DNA from: Deltaproteobacteria bacterium
GTDB lineage: Bacteria; Desulfobacterota; Binatia; UBA9968
Assembly (NCBI GenBank): GCA_016193465.1
Contig: JACPSE010000137.1
Location: 1 to 57,959 of the forward strand
DNA: 57,959 nucleotides
Direction: 5' to 3'
Positions 44,469-52,399 of this stretch are shown one piece after another. The notes under the pieces are model-generated. The model saw nothing but the letters and a program-made list of their open reading frames with translations. It had not been told where the DNA came from and did no database searches. Numbering within the stretch: the stretch's first letter is position 1; every line of letters starts with the position of its first letter. The position numbers were made by a program, and so were the translations under genes.

Positions 44469-44573
44469 TCTGCTGTGCTCCCGCGGACGGCAATCAGGAC
44501 CCACTATGGATCGACGAGTGTTGTTTCTAATATTCTGCCCGTGATGGAAAAAACATTACTGAATGTGTTTGTA

Positions 44574-44945
44574 TTAGTTTGCGTGCAATATCCCCCATGC
44601 AAGTAGCAGCCAGCCGAGCAGAAAGGCGAGCCCACCGATCGGCGTGATCGCGCCGAGCCAGCGTATCCCGCTCAGGCTGAGGAGGTAGAGGCTGCCGGAG
44701 AAGATGACGGTCCCGGCCAGGAATAGCCATCCGGCTGCGGTGATACTTCCTGCGGGCCAGCGGGATGAAGCCCAGGCGACTGCTAGCAGGGCCAGGGCAT
44801 GGTACATGTGATAGCGCGCGCCGACCTCAAAGATGTTGAACATCTCCGCAGGGAGCTTTGTCTTCAGCCCGTGCGCGGCAAAGGCCCCGAGGGCGACAGC
44901 TAGAAAGGCTGAGATTGATCCGGCGATGAAGAAGAAACGGTCCAT
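44574..44945 (-). CDS. DUF423 family inner-membrane protein
   Basis: The 123-aa protein has four hydrophobic segments and the DUF423 (YgdD-like) wording: FLAVALGAFAAHGLKTKL, then FEVGARYHMYHALALLAVAW and TPIGGLAFLLGWLLLAWG. The function of the family is not established. It is a complete, normal-length member with convergent orientation to the SBP gene at 43335-44468. Confidence 0.9.
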   Translation of the reverse strand: MDRFFFIAGSISAFLAVALGAFAAHGLKTKLPAEMFNIFEVGARYHMYHALALLAVAWASSRWPAGSITAAGWLFLAGTVIFSGSLYLLSLSGIRWLGAITPIGGLAFLLGWLLLAWGILHAN

Positions 44946-45015
44946 AGATTAGTCCTTCCAAAAAAGCCCTTACTAGGCTCCTTACTTATCGTATAAAATC
45001 CCTGTAGAATTCAAA

Positions 45016-45193
45016 ATGGAAATTGCTAAGGTCGGCGAGTCGCTTCAAGCTGCTGAGTACTGTTACGAAGAAAGCTTGCACAATTCCTCAGTGAGTCGCG
45101 CATATTACTCCATGTATCAAGTGGAGTCATGGCGGATTGCCAGCAGTTTTTTCCCCTGCGCAACGACAGACGTTCCCGAACGGAGAAACGTGA
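45016..45193 (+). pseudogene. HEPN-domain gene remnant (frameshift and internal deletion)
   Basis: Codons from 45016 read VGESLQAAEYCYEESLHNSS then VSRAYYSMYQ, the N-terminal helices of a HEPN domain (COG1895/COG2250 type). The typical next segment (W-S-H-x-G-L) appears only in the +1 frame (WSHGGLPAVFSPAQRQTF) and ends at TGA 45191-45193. A deletion of about 20 codons with a frameshift explains this. HEPN genes often form RNase toxins paired with nucleotidyltransferases; no partner is seen nearby. Confidence 0.7.
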
Positions 45194-45280
45194 GTGCGGT
45201 AGCCAAGAGTTGGAACAATCTCCCATGGCAAACGATCACGACTCAACCTGTTCGAACAAATAGCTCATCTTACGCCAGGA

Positions 45281-46411
45281 CTATTTTCGCTCCGTCGAAG
45301 GGAATCCGTAGGCTCTGACTATTTGTTTTTCGATCTCCCCGCGTTCAACGAAAAACCGCCAGGCAGCAACGGATACCTTCTTGCCTTCCACGTCTTTCTT
45401 TAGAATCGACCCGGGTGCAAAGATGGAACTTTTGTAAGGTTCCACTTCATCCAAAAATTTCTGCGCCTCCGGGGTCGTCATGTGCTCAATCCAGAGCAGA
45501 GCCACGTGAGGGTTCTTTGCGCCAGCAAGTATGCCGGTTGCTTCATGGAGTCTCGCCGGAACCGGCTCGGCAAGGACCGGTTCAACGTCAGCCTTGGGGT
45601 TTTTCATCTTTAACCGCATCACCGAATTGTAGTTCGTACCTCCGTGCAGCGCGTACTCCCCGGCAGCAAGACTCGCAAGCATTCTAGAATGGCCGCGGCC
45701 CCAAATAGGTTCCTGTTCTCTTACTTTGCGTGCAAAGTCCAGAACCTTCTCCAACCCCCACGCCGGAGTCAAGGCCGCGACGGCCGCAGGATCTATGTCC
45801 ATGACGAATTTTTTCCCTTTGAGTTCGGGCCTGAGCAGATTCTCCCAAGTTCTGGGGATCAAGTCACGGCGGAGCAGGCGCGGATTGTAAGCAATGACGT
45901 CGAGGGCGCTCCCCGCGGCAACGATGTCGCGGTTATCCGGGTCAATCATCTGGCTCGGAATCTGTAGTACTCCCTCGGCTGCCATACCCGCAATGTCGAA
46001 CTTAGCCAAGTGGGATAGATAGTTGTTGTAGAAGGGCCCCGACAGATAGATAGCGTCCCATTTCTCACCGGCTATGCCGGCTTGAAGCTCCTGAACGAAA
46101 CGTTGTGAGGCGTCGCTACCGGTGATCTCTTCCGCGCGTTGTATGGTTATAAATGGATACTTTTTAACGAACGTTTCGGCAAAACCTTTATAAGTAGCGG
46201 GATACACACCATAGAGGACCCTTAGTTGTCCCTCTTTCTTTGCCCTGGCGATTATTTCGTCGCGGCTTGTAAGAAACCTGTATCCCTTAGCTTCTGCAGA
46301 CTGTTTGGCTTTGAGCAGCCCGGGACCGGGCTGGGCAGCTGCCCCAGGCAAAACGGTGACCCATAACCAGATAGCAGGCACAATGACAATTCTTAGGAAA
46401 CCATAGAGCAT
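45281..46411 (-). CDS. extracellular solute-binding protein, left-array subfamily
   Basis: The 376-aa SBP starts at ATG 46411 with AAAGGAGGTG upstream. The signal peptide ends AAA-QP. The mature N-terminus (LLKAKQSAEAKGYRFLTSRD, then IIARAKKEGQLRVLYG) and the later KYPFITIQRAEEITGSDASQ, WENLLRPELKGKKFVMDIDP, RARGHSRML-type region and LLWIEHMTTPEAQKFLDEVEPY place it in the same subfamily as the left array and 43335-44468. It is followed after 35 bases, in operon orientation, from the isochorismatase-fold gene at 46447-47049 upstream. The ligand is unknown. Confidence 0.92.
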   Translation of the reverse strand: MLYGFLRIVIVPAIWLWVTVLPGAAAQPGPGLLKAKQSAEAKGYRFLTSRDEIIARAKKEGQLRVLYGVYPATYKGFAETFVKKYPFITIQRAEEITGSDASQRFVQELQAGIAGEKWDAIYLSGPFYNNYLSHLAKFDIAGMAAEGVLQIPSQMIDPDNRDIVAAGSALDVIAYNPRLLRRDLIPRTWENLLRPELKGKKFVMDIDPAAVAALTPAWGLEKVLDFARKVREQEPIWGRGHSRMLASLAAGEYALHGGTNYNSVMRLKMKNPKADVEPVLAEPVPARLHEATGILAGAKNPHVALLWIEHMTTPEAQKFLDEVEPYKSSIFAPGSILKKDVEGKKVSVAAWRFFVERGEIEKQIVRAYGFPSTERK

Positions 46412-46446
46412 CTTGCACCTCCTTTAATCCATTTCTCTCTCGCCCA

Positions 46447-47049
46447 TCAGGCCTGCCAGCAGGCCATGATCTCCTCGGATGAAGCTGCCATCCCGAGATG
46501 CCTGTTTACATAATCGACGACCATTGCATGAATGGGGCCGGAGCTGGGATGGACGCAGTCCTTGACAACCACCACGTTATAGCCTCTGACCATAGAATCC
46601 TTCGCAACGGTCTCCACCGCGCCTAAAACACTCCCCCCGGTGAGAAGGAGAGTTCTGATCCCGCGGCTTTTAAGAACAAGATCCAGCGGACCGTGAGCAT
46701 AGGGACTGTAGGAGTGTTTTACAAAGATCAGGTCGCTTGGTTCCGGTTTCAGCCCTTCCAGGAAATCCACGCCCGGAGTCCCTTCCCAATAGCGGGTTCG
46801 ATAATCTACCCCTATACCCTCCGTCTGCTCGATTCGGCTCTTGGTGTCGGTCCATTCGCTATGTGTGTTGCGCACGAAGATGATCGGCAACCGAACCTCC
46901 CGGGCCGCTTCGATAAGGGAAGTAAGCTCAGGCAGAATCTCCTGTCCTCCAAGTCGGCCGCTTCTGGGAGGCCAAGAACCCTTCTGCATGTCTAATATCA
47001 CAAGCACGGCCTGCTTGGGATCCACTCTCTCTTTCAAGCTTACCGCCAT
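46447..47049 (-). CDS. isochorismatase-fold hydrolase without nucleophilic cysteine
   Basis: The 200-aa protein has the cysteine-hydrolase fold: VLVILDMQKGSWPP with the catalytic Asp, LPIIFVRNTHSEW, and the cis-peptide strand TLLLTGGSVLGAVETVAKDS. In nicotinamidases and N-carbamoyl hydrolases this motif is GxxTNxCVxxTARDA; here Cys is replaced (GAV). Isochorismatases such as PhzD also lack this cysteine and use the Asp, so a vinyl-ether hydrolase-like chemistry is possible. GAGAGGA precedes ATG 47049. It is upstream of an SBP gene on the same strand. Confidence 0.85.
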   Translation of the reverse strand: MAVSLKERVDPKQAVLVILDMQKGSWPPRSGRLGGQEILPELTSLIEAAREVRLPIIFVRNTHSEWTDTKSRIEQTEGIGVDYRTRYWEGTPGVDFLEGLKPEPSDLIFVKHSYSPYAHGPLDLVLKSRGIRTLLLTGGSVLGAVETVAKDSMVRGYNVVVVKDCVHPSSGPIHAMVVDYVNRHLGMAASSEEIMACWQA

Positions 47050-47109
47050 TGTGTTCCTCTCTGTTGGAAGAATCCGATGCCCCGTTTATCCGCAGCAAAC
47101 CGCCCGAAA

Positions 47110-47250
47110 CCACCCGCCGGGTGAGTCACCCTGAGTCCTTCGCTCCCTCAGGATAGACTTTGCGAAGGGTCTTGAGAGACTTGTCCGAACCCTAGGCAAA
47201 GGATTTTTCGGCTTCGCCTCAGAATGACAAATATGCTTCGCCTGAGGGGT
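47110..47250. repeat. intergenic repeat-like element
   Basis: This stretch contains the phrases CACCCTGAGTCCTTCGCTCC, CGAAGGGTCTTGAGAG, AAGGATTTTTCGGCTTCGCC and TCAGAATGACAA, with CTTCGC repeated. It contains several short inverted complements (CTTCGC/GCGAAG, CCTGAGT/ACTTGT-like). Such wording is typical of dispersed noncoding repeats in many metagenome-derived genomes (recalled, not searched). No frame is supported. It separates the two isochorismatase-fold genes. Confidence 0.5.
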
Positions 47251-47273
47251 TTCCATAGTCCCCGGATGAGATA

Positions 47274-47888
47274 CTAGGCGGACTTCCAAGCCTCGACTAT
47301 CTTACGGGACGTGACAACCTCACTGTGATAGCGTCGGAAGAGTTCAATCAGCATAGACCTTTCCTGAGGTTTTCCCCCCGCGATGCAGTCCTCGAGCAGA
47401 AACACATAGTAGTTCTTGGCGAGCGCGTCGCGCGCGGTATCGAAGAACCCACCCCAGACCCCCACGCCACCGAGGAGCAGAGTCCGCACTTCCTTGGCCT
47501 TGAGGGTCAGGTCCAAGTCGGTCTCCAAGAATCCCGAAGCGCGATACTTGTTGACAACGCGATCCCTTTCCTCCGGTACCACCTGATAAAACTCAGCGCC
47601 CCAACTCCCCTCGATGCAGGTAGGCCCGGTCCCCAGCTTCTTCCACCACTCCTCTATCGGTGGCGAGATGGTCCATCCATTGTAGATAGTACGGAGAAAC
47701 AGAACCGGCACCCCATGGGCACGCGCCTCAGGAAGAAAGGAATGGATAGACTCCACTCTCTTTGATAGATCTGGATCGGCCGCAACCTTTGTCCATGCGC
47801 CATTGGGGTGGCAAAAATCATTTTGCAGGTCCACCAAGACCACAGCACAGCTCTGTGGCATGACCTTTTCCTTGAATTCGATTGGCAT
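47274..47888 (-). CDS. isochorismatase-fold hydrolase without nucleophilic cysteine
   Basis: The 204-aa protein has CAVVLVDLQNDFCHPNGAW with the catalytic Asp, VPVLFLRTIYNGWT, and the motif strand LLLGGVGVWGGFFDTARDAL. The family cysteine is Gly here (GVxxxxGxxxTARDA). As with 46447-47049, this matches the PhzD-type isochorismatase state rather than cysteine amidases. GGAGGG precedes ATG 47888. It shares strand with its paralog and an SBP, separated by the 47110-47250 repeat element. Confidence 0.85.
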   Translation of the reverse strand: MPIEFKEKVMPQSCAVVLVDLQNDFCHPNGAWTKVAADPDLSKRVESIHSFLPEARAHGVPVLFLRTIYNGWTISPPIEEWWKKLGTGPTCIEGSWGAEFYQVVPEERDRVVNKYRASGFLETDLDLTLKAKEVRTLLLGGVGVWGGFFDTARDALAKNYYVFLLEDCIAGGKPQERSMLIELFRRYHSEVVTSRKIVEAWKSA

Positions 47889-48147
47889 CCGTTAGCCCTC
47901 CTTATCTCTTAAGGGACTACTTTTGGCCCATCCTTTTCGCAATTAGATCAAATCCCATATAATCCAAGGCAGAGGAAATGTCCATCTCTGCCTGAAAGCT
48001 TACCCCAGGTTGATATAGCAATTCCTTATTTCAATTTTGCTGTCAGCCTTTTTTATGGCTACGGTTTAAACTGGATCAGGTGGAGAAGGGCGACGGGGTG
48101 GTAGTGCTTCACGTTGCAAGACAAGTCGAGAGTCGGCGGGACATGGG

Positions 48148-49311
48148 TTAAGCAGGGAAGCTAAACTCTTCTCTCTCGGCCTGTTCGACTCCAAGCTGGG
48201 TCATTCCTGGGATGTCCAGCCTGGATTCGACGTTTTCCACATCAGCGAGCTTCGCTTTGGTTGCGGGATGCTTGGGCACGAAGAGCTGGCAGCAGTCCTG
48301 ATCCGGTATCGCGGAGGTCTCAAAAGTGCCGATCCTGCGCGCCTGGTCGATGATTTCCTGCTTGTCCATGCCCACAAGGGGTCGCAGAATAGACAGGGTC
48401 GTGGCTTTTTCGATGACCGCCAGGTTTTCTAAAGTCTGAGAGGCGACCTGGGCGAGGCTCTCGCCGGTTACCAGCGCGCCTCCTTTCTCCCTCCTCGCAA
48501 TTGATTCCCCAATCCGCATCATCATCCTGCGGTAGAGCACGACCCTTAAGGGCCTTAACACGGTAGCGACAATTTGGCGCTGGATCTCGCCGAATGGGAC
48601 CAGATAGAGGCGGGAGGTGAACTGATGACGGGTAAGGAGTTGGACAAGCTGCCGCGCTTTCTCCTGTGAGGTTTTATCCAGGTAGGGCGCGCTGTGGAAA
48701 TGGACGAAGATCAGCCGGCAGCCTCTCTGCATCATTCGATAAGCGGCCACCGGAGAATCGATCCCGCCGGAGATAAGAGAGACAGCCCGTCCGCTGGCGC
48801 CTACCGGCAAGCCCCCAGCCCCGGAGATTTTGTCGAAACCAAAAAAGGCGTCGCGCGGGAGAATCTCGATCGAAATCGTGAGTTCTGCATTCTTGAGATC
48901 AACTCGGGCGCCGCTCTTTTCCTTAACTGCCGCGCCGATCTTGCGGTTAATTTCCGGAGAGGTGAGAGGAAAATCTTTATCAGCTCTCTTGGTATCAATA
49001 CGGAAGGAGGCAAAGCCCTGGCCGTTGATAGTTTCCAGGATACTCGATTGGAGAGTATCGAGATCCGGTGAAGTTCGCTCCACAAAGGAGAAATTGGCCA
49101 CGCCGAAGACCCACGCGATCCGGCGGCGGATCTCTTCATGATCGGCTCCGTCGCCCAAGCGCAGCAACAGGCGGCCAGGCAGGCTTTTGATCTCCTCAAA
49201 GCCGAGGTCTCTTACAGAGGAGGCTAAATTTCTCTTCAAGAGCTCGACGAAATAGGGGCGGTTACCCTTTTTCAGCGCCACCTCGTGGTAGCGGACGAGG
49301 ACACAAAGCAT
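48148..49311 (-). CDS. thiI: tRNA 4-thiouridine synthase / thiazole synthesis sulfurtransferase ThiI
   Basis: The 387-aa protein has the ferredoxin-like and THUMP N-terminus (residues 1-165) and the PP-loop ATP-binding site SLISGGIDSPVAAYRMM at 178-194. GESLAQVASQTLENLAVIEK follows, and DQDCCQLFVPKHPATKA contains the conserved cysteine. It lacks the C-terminal rhodanese domain of the long E. coli form, as in most bacteria. It adenylates U8 of tRNA for thiolation. No ribosome site is clear before ATG 49311. It is divergent from the cupin gene. Confidence 0.95.
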   Translation of the reverse strand: MLCVLVRYHEVALKKGNRPYFVELLKRNLASSVRDLGFEEIKSLPGRLLLRLGDGADHEEIRRRIAWVFGVANFSFVERTSPDLDTLQSSILETINGQGFASFRIDTKRADKDFPLTSPEINRKIGAAVKEKSGARVDLKNAELTISIEILPRDAFFGFDKISGAGGLPVGASGRAVSLISGGIDSPVAAYRMMQRGCRLIFVHFHSAPYLDKTSQEKARQLVQLLTRHQFTSRLYLVPFGEIQRQIVATVLRPLRVVLYRRMMMRIGESIARREKGGALVTGESLAQVASQTLENLAVIEKATTLSILRPLVGMDKQEIIDQARRIGTFETSAIPDQDCCQLFVPKHPATKAKLADVENVESRLDIPGMTQLGVEQAEREEFSFPA

Positions 49312-49339
49312 ACAAATAAACTATCAGATCTCGCTGGCT

Positions 49340-49368
49340 TTTGCATGGTATCTTGCCTGTGATACAAT
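49340..49368 (+). promoter_or_regulatory. sigma-70-type promoter for the cupin gene
   Basis: TTTGCA (49340-49345) and TACAAT (49363-49368) are spaced by 17 bases, with TG just before the -10 (TGTGATACAAT, extended -10). It lies 36 bases upstream of the cupin ATG 49405 in the 93-base divergent spacer with thiI. Confidence 0.5.
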
Positions 49369-49404
49369 TTGCGAATCGCGTTCTCTGTTTTCTAGGAGAG
49401 GGAT

Positions 49405-49731
49405 ATGGAAAACTTCAAGAAGATTGCGGAAGTCACGCAGTTTACGCCAGATAAGATGAAGAAGAACAGCGTCTTTGAAACCGATAGGTTCTTTTGTGAT
49501 CTTTATTGTCTGGAGCCGGGCCAAGCCCAAAATCCGCACGCGCACGAGGGCTCGGACAAGGTGTATCTTGTCCTCGAAGGGAAGGGGCGCTTCCAGATTG
49601 GTCAGGAAGAAAGGGACCTCCAGGAAAAGGAAATCGCTATAGCATGCTCCGGGCAGAGGCACGGTGTCAGCAACCCAGGGCCTGGCCGGCTCGTTCTGCT
49701 TGTCTTTGTGTCGCCTAAGCCGTCCCATTAA
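49405..49731 (+). CDS. single-domain cupin protein
   Basis: The 108-aa protein is one cupin_2 barrel: PGQAQNPHAHEGSDKVYLVL with His/His/Glu-type metal ligands, GKGRFQIGQEERDLQE, and RHGVSNPGPGRLVLLVFVSP with the last His. Small cupins bind a metal and act as isomerases, dioxygenases or ligand sensors; the role is unknown. AGGAGAGG precedes ATG 49405. The SDR gene starts 45 bases downstream on the same strand. Confidence 0.88.
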   Translation: MENFKKIAEVTQFTPDKMKKNSVFETDRFFCDLYCLEPGQAQNPHAHEGSDKVYLVLEGKGRFQIGQEERDLQEKEIAIACSGQRHGVSNPGPGRLVLLVFVSPKPSH

Positions 49732-49775
49732 CCTAAGAAGGCAACAGGGAAGCAAGGGTCGATCGGTTAATTCTT

Positions 49776-50495
49776 ATGAAGCCATTGGCCGGAAAGGTTG
49801 CTATTGTTACTGGCGCTGGCAGGGGTATCGGTCGGGCGATATCCCTCCTGCTAGGCCGCTCAGGTGCGCGTCTGGCCTTGGCCTCTCGTAATGAATCTGA
49901 ATTGCTGGCAGTGGGCGAGGAGATCCGCCGGGAGGAGGGAGAGGCGCTGGTTGTCCCGACCGATCTTACGCGCGATGAGGAAATGGAACAGCTCGTCAAA
50001 GAGACTTTGGAGCGCTGGGGCTCGATCGATTATCTCATCAACAATGCGGGCTGGGGCAGACATTCTGCCATTACTAAGGCCAAAGTGGAGGATTGGGATC
50101 GGACCTTTCAGGTCAACCTGCGGGGGCCAATGGTTCTGAGTCAGTTGATTTTGCCAACGCTGATTGAGAAAAGAGCGGGCGCCATTATTAACATCGGCTC
50201 CATTTCCGGGAAGTCGGGTCAGGCCAACACGGCCGCCTATTCGGCCTCGAAAGCGGGCCTCATAAGTTTTACAGAGTCGCTTTACGAGGAAGTCAGAGAA
50301 TATGGGATCAAAGCGGCGGTGATTCTCCCCGGCTTTGTCGATACTCCATTGATCCCGCCCACGCGTAAGTTGGATAGGAGCAAAATGATCCGTCCTGAAG
50401 ATATCGCCCAAGCGGTTTTATTCATTTTAACCTGCGCGCCAAGCTGCTGCCCGGTGGAAATCACCGTGAGACCGCAGAGAACACCATACAAATAG
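49776..50495 (+). CDS. short-chain dehydrogenase/reductase
   Basis: The 239-aa classical SDR, of 3-ketoacyl-ACP reductase type, has VTGAGRGIGRAISLLL, LINNAGWGRH, the catalytic Ser in GSISGKSG and YSASK as the Tyr/Lys pair. The C-terminal region departs from the usual GG motif (CCPVEITVRPQRT), a variant seen in SDRs without the xxGG end. It shares strand with the cupin upstream. The substrate is unknown. Confidence 0.92.
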   Translation: MKPLAGKVAIVTGAGRGIGRAISLLLGRSGARLALASRNESELLAVGEEIRREEGEALVVPTDLTRDEEMEQLVKETLERWGSIDYLINNAGWGRHSAITKAKVEDWDRTFQVNLRGPMVLSQLILPTLIEKRAGAIINIGSISGKSGQANTAAYSASKAGLISFTESLYEEVREYGIKAAVILPGFVDTPLIPPTRKLDRSKMIRPEDIAQAVLFILTCAPSCCPVEITVRPQRTPYK

Positions 50496-50573
50496 GCGGA
50501 AGGCGAGAGGCAAGAGGCAACAGGCAGTGGAGCAAAAAAGGGGATTTGCTGCCTACCGCTTACTGTCGACTGG

Positions 50574-51257
50574 CTACTTAAAAAAGGATTCCAAGAAGGG
50601 AATGGTGACCTCTTCTAGACTTTTCACGACGGCTTCGGCCTCTCTCAGCTCTTCTGCCGGGTGGGAGTTCGTGACCGCCAAGCACTTGATCCCGGCGCGG
50701 TGGGCGCCCAGGATACCCTCCTTGGAATCCTCCACGACCAGACACTCCGAGGGAAGGATAGGCCGGCTGCTGACATTTTTCTGATTCAGGAAGCTCAGGG
50801 CCTTCAAGAAGATTTCAGGGTGTGGTTTTCCTTCACTAACATCTTCTGCGCTGACAATAGCTTGAAAGTAGTTTCTTAAGGTAATACTTTCTAATATCAG
50901 TTCAATCTCGCTCCTTAAGGCGCCGGATGCTATGGCCAGGGGGAATTGAGCGTGGAGATCGGGGAGCAGTTTTTTCACCCCGGGAAAAACGATCATCCGC
51001 TTTTGTATTGTGTCGCGGTAATAACGCGTTTTGCGTCTGATGAGCCCGGCAAGGGAGGCTTCATCGATTTTCCTTCCGTGCTCGTCGTAAGCGGTCTTGA
51101 AGCAACCCCGGTCGTCCATACCAAGATAGCGGGCATAATAATCCTTCTCGCCGAGCGAGATGCCCTCCTCTTTAAGGACTTTCTGGAACATCTCCAGATG
51201 AATGGGTTCGTCGTCGACAAGGATGCCGTTGAAGTCGAAAATGATGGCTCGAAGCAC
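50574..51257 (-). CDS. HAD-superfamily hydrolase, beta-phosphoglucomutase-like
   Basis: The 227-aa protein starts at GTG 51257: MLRAIIFDFNGILVDDEPIH. Motif I reads DFNG, so the acid/base Asp of DxDG is Asn. Motif II Ser/Thr is in AIASGALRSE, motif III includes GKPHPEIFLKAL, and motif IV is VVEDSKEGI. A four-helix cap (about residues 20-90) fits the beta-phosphoglucomutase / phosphatase branch. With Asn at motif I the phosphatase step may be slowed; DxN variants occur among natural members. It is convergent with the SDR. Confidence 0.88.
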   Translation of the reverse strand: MLRAIIFDFNGILVDDEPIHLEMFQKVLKEEGISLGEKDYYARYLGMDDRGCFKTAYDEHGRKIDEASLAGLIRRKTRYYRDTIQKRMIVFPGVKKLLPDLHAQFPLAIASGALRSEIELILESITLRNYFQAIVSAEDVSEGKPHPEIFLKALSFLNQKNVSSRPILPSECLVVEDSKEGILGAHRAGIKCLAVTNSHPAEELREAEAVVKSLEEVTIPFLESFFK

Positions 51258-51317
51258 GGCTAACCCTTATCTAATCTGCCCTTTTGTTTCAAGCCAAACT
51301 GCGGTAGTAAAGGTAGC

Positions 51318-51860
51318 ATGAGCGAGGAAGAAGGGCACGCGCATGGCCATGTAGAGTATCGCTTCTGCCCCCGCTGCGGGGGCGGTCTGGAAAAGCGAAA
51401 ATTGAAGGTCATAGAGCCGGAACGGCTGGTGTGTCTAAGGTGTTCTTTCATATTCTACCTCGATCCTAAAGTTATTGCGGCAACGATTTTCACTATTGAG
51501 GGGCGGGTGGCTTTGCTGCGTAGGGGCGTGGAGCCGGCTATAGGCACGTGGGTTTTTCCCGGGGGCTACGTGGACCGGGGCGAGAGCGTTCGGGATGCAG
51601 CCATTCGGGAGACGCAGGAAGAAGCCAACGTGGAGGTGCGGCTCTGCGGGCTCTTGGATGTTTACTCCTATCCGAATTCCCCTAACGTTATCGTGGTATA
51701 CGCCGCCGAGGTCATCGGAGGGGAGTTGCGGGCATGTGATGAATCGGTGGAAGCCCGCACTTTCAGCGCGGCCGAGATCCCTTGGGAGGAACTGGGATTT
51801 GAGAGCACCAAAGATGCCCTGCGGGATTATCTGAAGCTTTACCTCAATGCAAAAACCTGA
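51318..51860 (+). CDS. NUDIX hydrolase with N-terminal zinc ribbon
   Basis: The 180-aa protein begins with a zinc ribbon (CPRCGG ... CLRCSF, around residues 18-42), followed by a NUDIX fold whose box GGYVDRGESVRDAAIRETQE and EANV matches Gx5Ex7REUxEExGU completely. This is the NudC-like or ADP-ribose pyrophosphatase-type layout. It hydrolyses nucleoside diphosphate derivatives. The selenoprotein peroxiredoxin gene starts 30 bases downstream on the same strand, so both may serve stress clean-up. Confidence 0.92.
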   Translation: MSEEEGHAHGHVEYRFCPRCGGGLEKRKLKVIEPERLVCLRCSFIFYLDPKVIAATIFTIEGRVALLRRGVEPAIGTWVFPGGYVDRGESVRDAAIRETQEEANVEVRLCGLLDVYSYPNSPNVIVVYAAEVIGGELRACDESVEARTFSAAEIPWEELGFESTKDALRDYLKLYLNAKT

Positions 51861-51890
51861 TAAAAAAAGCGCCCGAGGAGGTTTTCAGCT

Positions 51891-52349
51891 ATGGCAATAC
51901 CTAATGTTGGGGAGAAGGCCCCGGATTTCAGCCTGCCGGTCTCCAGAGATCAAAAGGTGGGGCTGAAGGATTTTCTCGGAAAGAAGCATGTGGTGCTGGC
52001 TTTCTATCCGTTGGATTTCACCGGTGGCTGACAGCAGGAGCTAAAGAACCTCGAAGCGGATCGAAAGAGCTTTGAGGCCAAAGACGCTCAGGTTCTGAGC
52101 GTGAGCGTTGATTCCGTATTTGCCCACAAGGCCTTTGCGGAAAAGATGGGGGGCATTGGCTATCCCATGCTTTCGGATTTTTACCCTCATGGCGCCGCTT
52201 GCGCGCTGTATGATTGTCTGAGACCCGAGGGTTATCCCAAGCGGGCGGTATTCATCATCGATAAGCAGGGGATTGTGCGTTTCCGCAAGGAGTACGAAAA
52301 AGGAATTCCAGAAAACAAGGAGCTATTGGCCGAGCTCGATAAGGTATAA
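51891..52349 (+). CDS. selenocysteine-containing peroxiredoxin, AhpE-like
   Basis: The frame from ATG 51891 (GAGGAGG upstream) to TAA 52349 gives 152 aa with one in-frame TGA at codon 47 (52029-52031). The reading is ...[11 protein letters not shown]-[TGA][10 protein letters not shown]..., so TGA falls exactly at the peroxidatic position of the PxxxTxxC peroxiredoxin motif (P40, T44, residue 47). Length and the position of residue 47 match 1-Cys AhpE (153 aa). The frame is open and conserved after TGA, up to [20 protein letters not shown]. This is best read as selenocysteine, helped by the hairpin at 52041-52076. It reduces peroxides using thiols in the cytoplasm. A plain gene caller would report only a C-terminal piece from 52101. 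Confidence 0.85.
52041..52076 (+). promoter_or_regulatory. candidate bacterial SECIS hairpin
   Basis: Starting 10 bases after the TGA, CTAAAG (52041-52046) pairs with CTTTGAG (52070-52076, one bulged G at 52074), enclosing an inner TCGA/TCGA stem (52051-52054 with 52061-52064) capped by the loop AGCGGA. The apical loop begins 24 bases after the TGA, within the distance range needed for SelB recruitment in bacterial selenoprotein mRNAs. Folding was done by eye. Confidence 0.6.
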
Positions 52350-52399
52350 AGATAAGGGATGCAGGGTTGCGGTATATTTATCCCGGCGACTAAGGGGAT

